This document shows, piece by piece, positions 1 through 5,353 of a stretch of 5,884 nucleotides of DNA. The notes beneath the pieces were generated by a model, which was given only the letters and a program-made list of their open reading frames with translations, was not told the DNA's origin and made no database searches. Origin of the DNA: Betaproteobacteria bacterium RIFCSPLOWO2_02_FULL_62_17 (GTDB lineage: Bacteria > Pseudomonadota > Gammaproteobacteria > Burkholderiales > SG8-39); assembly GCA_001770355.1 (NCBI GenBank), contig MEQV01000136.1, positions 1 to 5,884 on the forward strand, in the 5' to 3' direction. The first letter of the stretch is position 1. Every line of letters starts with the position of its first letter. Made by a program: the position numbers and the translations under genes.

Positions 1-29
1 CGGGAAAAGTGTACGCCAAGGCGAAGTAA
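1..29 (+). other. Possible 3' end of an upstream gene
   Basis: One frame reads through from the left edge as GKVYAKAK and stops at TAA (27-29). With only eight codons no family can be recognised. In many beta- and gammaproteobacteria the gene upstream of truA is fimV, which encodes a large inner-membrane peptidoglycan-binding protein, so that is a guess from synteny only. The other two forward frames are also open over this short stretch, so even its status as coding is uncertain. Confidence 0.2.
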
Positions 30-183
30 GCTGTTTAGTTCCGGCTAGTCCGGATTAGGGAGCAAGGCCTATTTGTCAAGAAATGCCGAGTGAATCGCGG
101 CTGGTGCAGCGGCGGTAATGGAATGACAATGACGGCTGTAACGGGGCTTGGGCCCCTCCGATGACTGGCGAAATGGTATTGAG
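30..183 (+). other. Leader region upstream of truA
   Basis: This stretch of about 150 bases carries no gene I can support. It holds two short inverted repeats (TCCGG/CCGGA at 40-54 and GGGGC/GCCCC at 143-156). It also has three tiny ATG-started frames: 83-118 (11 codons plus stop), 123-164 (13 plus stop) and 161-205 (14 plus stop, running into truA). None contains a tryptophan codon, so a trp-type attenuator leader is not supported. A TTGTCA at 73-78 resembles a -35 box but has no matching -10 at 16-18 bases. If the operon has a promoter inside the window it should lie here, but I cannot place it. Confidence 0.4.
143..156 (+). repeat. GC-rich hairpin upstream of truA
   Basis: GGGGC (143-147) pairs with GCCCC (152-156) around a TTGG tetraloop. 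This gives a five-pair all-GC stem ending 27 bases before the truA ATG. There is no run of T after it, so it is not an intrinsic terminator. It could shape the truA leader mRNA, but a stem this short is also expected by chance in GC-rich DNA. Confidence 0.25.
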
Positions 184-972
184 ATGCGCATTGCTATCGG
201 CGTGAGCTATGACGGACGCGGCTTCGAGGGTTGGCAATCGCAACCCTCGGGAAAAACCGTCCAGGATCACCTGGAGGCGGCGCTCGGCCAGATAGCCGCG
301 GCGCCGCTGCGCGTCAACGGCGCCGGCCGTACCGATAGCGGAGTGCACGCGCTGGGGCAGGTGGCGCATTTCGATTGCGACGCCTCTCGACCGGCGTCGG
401 CCTGGGTGCGCGGGGCCAATGCCCTGCTTCCCGGTGCCATCGGGGTGCAGTGGGCGATGCCGATCAGCGATGAATTTAATGCGCGCTTCTCGGCCATCGC
501 GCGCCGTTATGTTTATCTCCTCTATGTGCACCCGGTGCGTCCCTCCGTGCTCGCGGGCAAGGCCGGCTGGTATCACGCGCCGCTGGATCTCGATGCCATG
601 CGCGGCGCGGCGGCGATGCTGGTGGGGAAGCATGATTTTTCGGCGTTTCGTTCTTCGCAGTGCCAGGCCAAGACGCCGGTGCGAAACCTGACACGCTGCG
701 TCATTCACGCCCAGGGGCCGTACCTCATATTTGAAATCACGGCCGATGCATTTCTGCACCACATGGTCCGCAATCTCGTCGGCTGCCTGCTCTACATTGG
801 CAAAGGCGCGCACCCGGCGGCGTGGATCGGGCAGGTGCTTGCTGGACGCGATCGCAAGCAGGCGGCACCGACAATTTGCGCGGACGGGCTTTATCTTGCG
901 GAGGTTCGCTACGAGGACCGCTGGAAGCTGCCGGAGTTCCCACGTATGATGCCGCAGCTTGACCTCAGCTGA
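184..972 (+). CDS. truA: tRNA pseudouridine(38-40) synthase TruA
   Basis: TruA converts uridines 38, 39 and 40 in the anticodon arm of many tRNAs to pseudouridine in the cytoplasm. The protein from ATG 184 is 262 residues, close to the usual 260-270. The family signature GRTDSGVHA lies at residues 49-57, with D51 the catalytic aspartate. Further family blocks are GKHDFSAFRSSQC (148-160), AFLHHMVRNLVG (189-200) and the C-terminal PTICADGLYL (229-238). ATG 184 was chosen because MRIAIGVSYDG is the normal TruA start. An in-frame TTG at 148 would add twelve residues unlike the family and sits in the loop of a hairpin. The Shine-Dalgarno before ATG 184 is weak. It is the first gene of the packed cluster, and trpF follows after three bases. 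Function is secure; the start is slightly less so. Confidence 0.95.
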   Translation: MRIAIGVSYDGRGFEGWQSQPSGKTVQDHLEAALGQIAAAPLRVNGAGRTDSGVHALGQVAHFDCDASRPASAWVRGANALLPGAIGVQWAMPISDEFNARFSAIARRYVYLLYVHPVRPSVLAGKAGWYHAPLDLDAMRGAAAMLVGKHDFSAFRSSQCQAKTPVRNLTRCVIHAQGPYLIFEITADAFLHHMVRNLVGCLLYIGKGAHPAAWIGQVLAGRDRKQAAPTICADGLYLAEVRYEDRWKLPEFPRMMPQLDLS

Positions 973-975
973 TCC

Positions 976-1608
976 ATGCGAACCCGAATCAAGATTTGCG
1001 GTATCACGCGGCCGGAAGATGCCCGCGCGGCGGTTGACCATGGCGCCGATGCCATTGGTTTCATTCAATGGCGCAAAAGCCCGCGTTTCATCGAGCCTGC
1101 GGCGGCCGCGGCCATCGCGCGCGGCCTGCCGCCGCTGGTGACGCCGGTTGCGGTATTCGTGAATCCTTCGCGCCAGGAGGTGGAGGCGACGCTCGCTGCG
1201 ATTCCGGCCGCGACGCTGCAGTTTCATGGCGAAGAGGAGCCCCGATTCTGCTCTGGCTTCGGCCGTCCCTGGATCAAAGCTGCCGGGGCAAAGCCGGGCA
1301 GGGATTTGGTAAAATACTTCGCCGCGTTTAACGGCGCATCGGCCTGGCTGGTGGACGAATTTCACGAGAAGCTTTATGGCGGAACCGGCAGCAAGTTCGA
1401 CTGGAGTCTTGTCCCACGCGATCCCGGCAGGCCGGTGATTCTTTCCGGGGGACTGGGCGTGGGCAACATCGATGAAGCCATCCATGCGGTTCGGCCCTAC
1501 GCGGTGGACGTCTCCAGCAGCGTGGAAACGGCAAAGGGCATCAAGGACGCCGGGAAAATCGCGGCGTTCATCTCAGAGGTGAGGCGTGCAGATCAACGAT
1601 CTTCCTAG
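976..1608 (+). CDS. trpF: Phosphoribosylanthranilate isomerase TrpF
   Basis: TrpF catalyses the Amadori rearrangement of phosphoribosylanthranilate to CdRP, the third step of tryptophan synthesis from chorismate. The 210-residue length fits a stand-alone TrpF barrel. It begins with the expected KICGIT block (residues 6-11), giving catalytic base C8. The general acid is D127 in WLVDEF, followed by the GGTG phosphate-binding turn (135-138). The late strands SGGLGVGN and DVSSSVE correspond to the usual AGGL-x-x-x-N and DVSSGVE phosphate-binding motifs, with small departures. The ATG is three bases after the truA stop without a clear ribosome binding site, suggesting translation by reinitiation. 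Its last 23 bases overlap trpB in another frame. trpE, trpG, trpD and trpC are not in this window, matching the split trp genes common in beta- and gammaproteobacteria. Confidence 0.96.
   Translation: MRTRIKICGITRPEDARAAVDHGADAIGFIQWRKSPRFIEPAAAAAIARGLPPLVTPVAVFVNPSRQEVEATLAAIPAATLQFHGEEEPRFCSGFGRPWIKAAGAKPGRDLVKYFAAFNGASAWLVDEFHEKLYGGTGSKFDWSLVPRDPGRPVILSGGLGVGNIDEAIHAVRPYAVDVSSSVETAKGIKDAGKIAAFISEVRRADQRSS
1575..1584 (+). promoter_or_regulatory. Ribosome binding site deciding the trpB GTG start
   Basis: AGAGGTGAGG lies inside the end of trpF. Its AGAGGT and GAGG cores end five bases and one base, respectively, before the GTG at 1586. There is no in-frame ATG before the conserved RGHFGQYGGVF block, so this purine-rich stretch supports GTG 1586 as the start. 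Confidence 0.7.
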
Positions 1609-2797
1609 CGACTTGCCCGACCAGCGCGGACACTTCGGCCAGTACGGCGGTGTGTTCGTGGCCGAGACTCTGGTGCACGCGCTGGACGAACTTAAAGCCG
1701 CCTACGAGCATTACCGCGGCGATCCCGATTTCATCGCCGAGTTCAATTACGAACTCAAGCACTACGTCGGCCGGCCCAGTCCGGTGTATCACGCCAAACG
1801 CTGGTCCGAGCTGCTCGGAGGTGCTCAAGTTTATTTAAAGCGCGAGGATCTCAACCATACCGGCGCGCACAAGATCAACAACACCATCGGCCAGGCGCTG
1901 CTCGCCAGGCGCATGGGCAAACCTCGCGTCATCGCGGAAACCGGTGCCGGACAGCACGGCGTGGCAACGGCGACGGTCGCGGCGCGCTACGCCATGGAAT
2001 GCGTGGTGTACATGGGCTCGGAGGATGTCAGGCGGCAGGCGGCGAACGTCTATCGCATGAAACTCCTGGGCGCGACGGTGGTGCCGGTGGAATCCGGATC
2101 CAAGACCCTGAAGGACGCGCTCAACGAAGCGATGCGCGACTGGGTCACCAATGTACACAACACGTTTTATATTATCGGCACGGTCGCGGGGCCGCACCCC
2201 TACCCGATGATGGTGCGCGATTTTCAGTCGGTGATCGGTCGCGAATGCCGCGAGCAGATGCCGGAGATGGTGGGGCGTCAGCCCGACGCGGTGATCGCCT
2301 GCGTCGGTGGCGGCTCCAACGCGATAGGCATATTTCACGCCTACATTCCCGACAAATCGGTCAGGCTGATCGGTGTCGAGGCGGGCGGCCGCGGCATCGC
2401 CAGCGGCAAGCACGCCGCCTCGATCAACGCGGGGCGGCCCGGCGTGTTGCATGGCAACCGCACCTACCTGCTGCAGGACGCCAATGGGCAGATCATCGAG
2501 ACCCATTCAATCTCCGCCGGCCTGGATTACCCAGGAGTGGGTCCCGAGCACGCCTGGCTGAAGGACAGCGGGCGCGCCGAGTATGTCGTCATCAACGACG
2601 ACGAGGCGCTGGCGGCGTTCCACGACTGCTGCCACTACGAGGGCATCATTCCCGCGCTCGAGTCGGCGCATGCGCTGGCCTACGCGGCCAAGATCGCCCC
2701 CGCTATGCCCAAGGAAAAGATACTGCTGGTCAACCTTTCCGGCCGCGGCGACAAGGACATGCAAACCGTGGCGGAAGAATCAGGGTTGCAGCTTTGA
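1586..2797 (+). CDS. trpB: Tryptophan synthase beta subunit TrpB
   Basis: TrpB joins indole and L-serine to make L-tryptophan using pyridoxal phosphate, and works as an alpha2-beta2 complex with TrpA, indole being channelled between subunits. The 403-residue length is typical. After a short N-terminus comes the conserved GHFGQYGGVFVAETL (residues 15-29). The PLP Schiff-base lysine is K96 in HTGAHKIN, the catalytic glutamate is E118 in AETGAGQHG, and GGGSNAIG (241-248) binds the PLP phosphate. The start is GTG at 1586, inside the last codons of trpF, with a strong Shine-Dalgarno. An in-frame TTG at 1613 (giving LPDQRG) is a less likely alternative. The stop overlaps the TTG start of the downstream methyltransferase gene, so trpB is not directly adjacent to trpA as in many bacteria. 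Composition is GC-rich, about 68% by hand count over 1861-2040. Confidence 0.97.
   Translation: MQINDLPSDLPDQRGHFGQYGGVFVAETLVHALDELKAAYEHYRGDPDFIAEFNYELKHYVGRPSPVYHAKRWSELLGGAQVYLKREDLNHTGAHKINNTIGQALLARRMGKPRVIAETGAGQHGVATATVAARYAMECVVYMGSEDVRRQAANVYRMKLLGATVVPVESGSKTLKDALNEAMRDWVTNVHNTFYIIGTVAGPHPYPMMVRDFQSVIGRECREQMPEMVGRQPDAVIACVGGGSNAIGIFHAYIPDKSVRLIGVEAGGRGIASGKHAASINAGRPGVLHGNRTYLLQDANGQIIETHSISAGLDYPGVGPEHAWLKDSGRAEYVVINDDEALAAFHDCCHYEGIIPALESAHALAYAAKIAPAMPKEKILLVNLSGRGDKDMQTVAEESGLQL
2782..2797 (+). promoter_or_regulatory. trpB stop / methyltransferase start overlap with AGGG
   Basis: AGGG at 2782-2785 lies eight bases before TTG 2794, which overlaps the trpB TGA (2795-2797) as TTGA. 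No in-frame ATG or GTG occurs between this point and the catalytic DPPYG motif; the first in-frame ATG is at 3073, well past it. The TTG is therefore the best start and implies coupling to trpB translation. Confidence 0.6.
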
Positions 2798-3603
2798 GCG
2801 TCAGGATCGCGCTGCATCACGCTGATTTTTTTGATGGCATCGAGCTTGTTCCGAATGCTGCCGTGGATCTGGCGATTGTTGATCCGCCCTACGGCCTGGG
2901 CAAGGACTATGGCAACGATTCGGACTGCATCGCCGCGCATAAGTATCTGGATTTCAGCAAACGCTGGATTGACGCGCTGCTGCCCAAGCTGACAGCCGAC
3001 GGCAGTCTGTATGTGTTTCTGACCTGGCAGCACAGTCCGGAGGTTTTCAGCTACCTGAAGACGCATCTGCTCATGATCAACGAAATTATCTGGGATCGGC
3101 GCGTGCCCAGCATGGGCGGCAGCACCCGGAAGTTTTCTTCGGTGCACGACAGCATCGGATTTTTCGCGCGATCGCGGCGCTACCACTTCGATCTGGACAG
3201 CATACGCATTGCCTATGACCCTGAAACCAAAAAGGCGCGTTCGCGCTCGATTTTCGTGGGCAAGAAGTGGCTGGAAATCGGATTCAATCCCAAGGATGTG
3301 TGGAGCATGACGCGCTTGCACCGCCAGGATCCCGAGCGTGTGGATCATCCGACCCAGAAGCCGCTCGCGGTGATTGAACGCATGGTGCGCGCGAGTTGCC
3401 CCGGCGACGGCCTGGTGCTGGACCCTTTCATGGGGAGCGGCACCACCGCGGTCGCGGCAATGCGCCAGGGGCGCCGCTTCGCGGGTTTCGAGATCAATCC
3501 CGATTACCTGGCGGTTGCGCGGCGCAGGCTGGGTATGAATGCGCAGTTTCCCGACCCCGGAATGATTCCCGCAGGGCAAACAAGCAATGAGGCGGCAAGC
3601 TGA
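2794..3603 (+). CDS. Beta-class N6-adenine/N4-cytosine DNA methyltransferase, orphan
   Basis: This gene encodes a 269-residue S-adenosylmethionine-dependent DNA methyltransferase of the N6-adenine/N4-cytosine family (Pfam N6_N4_Mtase type). Catalytic motif IV, DPPYG, is near the N-terminus at residues 30-34. The middle part (about 60-180) should contain the target-recognition region and has the aromatic, basic look of these enzymes (EIIWDRRVPSMGG at 97-109). HPTQKP (185-190) then leads to the SAM-binding motif I, DPFMGSGTT (210-218). Motif IV before motif I defines the beta class. The frame is open upstream to 1999, but that part is an out-of-frame reading of trpB; the TTG at 2794 is the sensible start. 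It ends in TGATG, overlapping trpA by one base. No restriction endonuclease gene is nearby, so it is probably a solitary regulatory methyltransferase. I recall trp-linked relatives in Burkholderia and Ralstonia tied to GTWWAC adenine methylation; assigning that target here is inference. GC is about 56% over 2821-3360, below trpB. Confidence 0.9.
   Translation: MSVRIALHHADFFDGIELVPNAAVDLAIVDPPYGLGKDYGNDSDCIAAHKYLDFSKRWIDALLPKLTADGSLYVFLTWQHSPEVFSYLKTHLLMINEIIWDRRVPSMGGSTRKFSSVHDSIGFFARSRRYHFDLDSIRIAYDPETKKARSRSIFVGKKWLEIGFNPKDVWSMTRLHRQDPERVDHPTQKPLAVIERMVRASCPGDGLVLDPFMGSGTTAVAAMRQGRRFAGFEINPDYLAVARRRLGMNAQFPDPGMIPAGQTSNEAAS
3589..3592 (+). promoter_or_regulatory. Ribosome binding site for trpA
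   Basis: GAGG inside the last codons of the methyltransferase gene lies ten bases before ATG 3603. This is slightly long but acceptable spacing, and it supports the trpA start given by the TGATG overlap. Confidence 0.5.
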
Positions 3604-4400
3604 TGTCCCGTATTCCCCAAACCTTCAAGCGTCTCGCGGCGGCAGGGCGCAAGGCGCTGATTCCCTATTTCACCGCCGGCGATCCGGATCCTGCGGTAAC
3701 GGTGCCGCTCATGCATGCGGCGGTGGCGGGGGGCGCCGATATCATCGAACTCGGCGTGCCCTTCTCCGACCCCATGGCGGATGGCCCGGTCATTCAGCGC
3801 GCCAGCGAGCGCGCTCTGGCACATGGGGTGGGGATGCCCCAGGTGCTTGCCATGGTCGGCGAGTTTCGCAAAACGGATCGCGATACGCCGGTGGTTCTGA
3901 TGGGATATGCCAATCCCATCGAGGCCATGGGGACCGAATCCTTCGTGCGTGCCGCCAAGGCAGCGAATGTCGATGGAGTCATTGTCGTTGACTACCCACC
4001 TGAAGAATGCAAGCTGCTGGCGGGCTTGCTGCGTGAGAATTCTGTGGACCTGATTTTTCTGATTGCCCCGACCTCGACCGATCAACGCATCGCGCAAATC
4101 GCCGCCCTGGCGACGGGCTATGTCTATTACGTTTCGCTTCGCGGCGTGACCGGCGCGGCAAACCTCGACTTGGGGGAAGTGGCGTCGCGCCTTGGCAAAG
4201 TCAGGGCGAAGACCGATCTGCCCATAGGCGTGGGATTCGGCATCCGCGACGGGGCCACCGCGCGCGCCATCGGACAGATTGCCGATGCGGTGATCATCGG
4301 CAGCCGGGTGATACAGGAGATCGAAGCCGCGCCCGGGAACGCGCCGCTGAAGGTGAAGGCGCTGCTCGGCGAAATCCGCGCGGCCATGGATCTTCGCTGA
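3603..4400 (+). CDS. trpA: Tryptophan synthase alpha subunit TrpA
   Basis: TrpA cleaves indole-3-glycerol phosphate to indole and glyceraldehyde 3-phosphate; the indole passes through a tunnel to TrpB. The 265-residue protein is a full-length barrel. Catalytic E49 (in IIELGVPFSDP) and D60 (in ADGP) fall at the same numbers as in the E. coli enzyme, which also supports the start. IAPTS (154-158), the loop-6 region GVTGA (181-185) and the phosphate-binding GFGI (211-214) and GS (233-234) are present. Its ATG overlaps the methyltransferase stop by one base (TGATG). Because the methyltransferase gene separates it from trpB, balanced alpha and beta synthesis must be kept through that intervening gene or by trpA's own ribosome binding site. 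The gap to accD is 18 bases. Confidence 0.97.
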   Translation: MSRIPQTFKRLAAAGRKALIPYFTAGDPDPAVTVPLMHAAVAGGADIIELGVPFSDPMADGPVIQRASERALAHGVGMPQVLAMVGEFRKTDRDTPVVLMGYANPIEAMGTESFVRAAKAANVDGVIVVDYPPEECKLLAGLLRENSVDLIFLIAPTSTDQRIAQIAALATGYVYYVSLRGVTGAANLDLGEVASRLGKVRAKTDLPIGVGFGIRDGATARAIGQIADAVIIGSRVIQEIEAAPGNAPLKVKALLGEIRAAMDLR

Positions 4401-4418
4401 ACGATGAGTGGCTAAGCG

Positions 4419-5285
4419 ATGAGCTGGTTGCGAAAACTTCTGCCCCCCAAGATCAACCGCGCGGCGGGGCAGAAGCGCATGGCCGTACCCGAGGGCCTCT
4501 GGTCAAAATGCCCCTCCTGCGCGGCGGTGTTGTATGTCACCGACCTGGAAAGCAATGCCAATGTCTGCCCCAAGTGCGCTTTCCATAACCGGCTCTCTGC
4601 CCGCGCGCGGCTGGACTTGCTGCTCGATAGCGAAGGACGCTTCGAGATTGGCGCCGAGGTGCTTCCCGTGGACACGCTCAAGTTCAAGGACAGCAGGCGC
4701 TATCCCGACCGCCTGGAGGCCGCCGCGGAGAGCACCGGTGAGACCGACGCGCTGGTGGTGATGCAGGGCGCGATCAAGACGGTGCCGGTGGTGGTGGCGG
4801 CATTCGAATTCGAGTTCATGGGGGGATCCATGGGTTCGGTGGTCGGGGAGCGCTTCGTGCGGGGCGTGCAAGCCTGTCTTGAGCAGGACATGCCGCTGGT
4901 GTGCATTGCGGCATCCGGCGGCGCGCGCATGCAGGAGGGTCTGCTGTCTCTGCTGCAAATGGCGAAAACCACCGCCGCTTTGACCCGGCTTGCGGAGCGC
5001 AAGCTGCCGTTCATTTCGGTGCTGACGGACCCTACCATGGGCGGTGTATCGGCCAGCTTCGCAATGATCGGCGACGTAGTGATCGCCGAACCCAAGGCAT
5101 TGATTGGTTTTGCCGGCCCCCGCGTGATCGAGCAGACAGTCAGGGAAAAATTGCCTGAGGGTTTTCAGCGCGCCGAGTTCCTGCTGGAAAAAGGCGCGAT
5201 CGACATGATTGTCGACCGCCGCCAGCTTCGCGACCGATTGGTCTCGCTGCTCACTTTGCTGATGAAGCAGCCCGCCGTGGGCTGA
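4419..5285 (+). CDS. accD: Acetyl-CoA carboxylase carboxyltransferase subunit beta AccD
   Basis: AccD pairs with AccA as the carboxyltransferase of acetyl-CoA carboxylase, moving the carboxyl group from biotin on AccB to acetyl-CoA to give malonyl-CoA, the committed step of fatty-acid synthesis. The 288-residue protein starts MSWLRKLLPPKI, as in the family. It carries the four-cysteine zinc ribbon at C31, C34, C50 and C53, which in E. coli AccD binds nucleic acid. Crotonase-fold carboxyltransferase blocks follow: GGSMGS (135-140), SGGARMQEG (166-174), DPTMGGV (204-210) and GFAGPRVIEQT (230-240). The Shine-Dalgarno is weak (GAGTGG at 4406-4411). The 18-base gap from trpA contains a three-codon ATG AGT GGC TAA frame at 4404-4415. 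Placement between trpA and folC is usual for betaproteobacteria and several gammaproteobacteria. Confidence 0.97.
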   Translation: MSWLRKLLPPKINRAAGQKRMAVPEGLWSKCPSCAAVLYVTDLESNANVCPKCAFHNRLSARARLDLLLDSEGRFEIGAEVLPVDTLKFKDSRRYPDRLEAAAESTGETDALVVMQGAIKTVPVVVAAFEFEFMGGSMGSVVGERFVRGVQACLEQDMPLVCIAASGGARMQEGLLSLLQMAKTTAALTRLAERKLPFISVLTDPTMGGVSASFAMIGDVVIAEPKALIGFAGPRVIEQTVREKLPEGFQRAEFLLEKGAIDMIVDRRQLRDRLVSLLTLLMKQPAVG

Positions 5286-5353
5286 TGCCGCGCTTCGATC
5301 AACGCCTGTCGTTCCTGTTTTCGGCAGTCAAGGTATGCCACCGACAACCCTGA
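5285..5353 (+). other. Short frame bridging accD and folC
   Basis: An ATG at 5285 overlaps the accD stop as TGATG and opens a 22-codon frame (MPRFDQRLSF...) ending at TGA 5351-5353, nineteen bases past the folC start. I recognise no family. It may be a translated spacer that carries ribosomes from accD to the folC start, or simply chance. It is not claimed as a functional protein. Confidence 0.25.

Noticed and set aside
40..54. TCCGG-CTAGT-CCGGA as a terminator of the upstream gene
   Set aside because: The stem is only five pairs and no T-run follows it.
73..78. TTGTCA as a sigma-70 -35 element
   Set aside because: No acceptable -10 hexamer lies 16-18 bases downstream; the sequence there is GC-rich.
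83..164. trp attenuator leader peptide
   Set aside because: The small frames contain no tryptophan codons and there are no paired terminator/antiterminator stems with a T-run.
148..183. Alternative TTG start for truA
   Set aside because: It adds twelve residues not typical of TruA. ATG 184 gives the normal N-terminus and length.
76..1485. 469-codon open frame on the minus strand opposite truA and trpF
   Set aside because: It is arginine- and histidine-rich with no recognisable domain, and lies opposite two unambiguous genes. Long antisense frames are expected in GC-rich coding DNA.
1999..2793. N-terminal extension of the methyltransferase frame into trpB
   Set aside because: The translated extension is a low-complexity, arginine-rich out-of-frame reading of trpB. 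The family begins shortly before DPPYG, and TTG 2794 has a ribosome binding site.
2680..3579. 299-codon open frame on the minus strand opposite the methyltransferase gene
   Set aside because: The + strand frame carries clear methyltransferase motifs; the antisense translation shows none.
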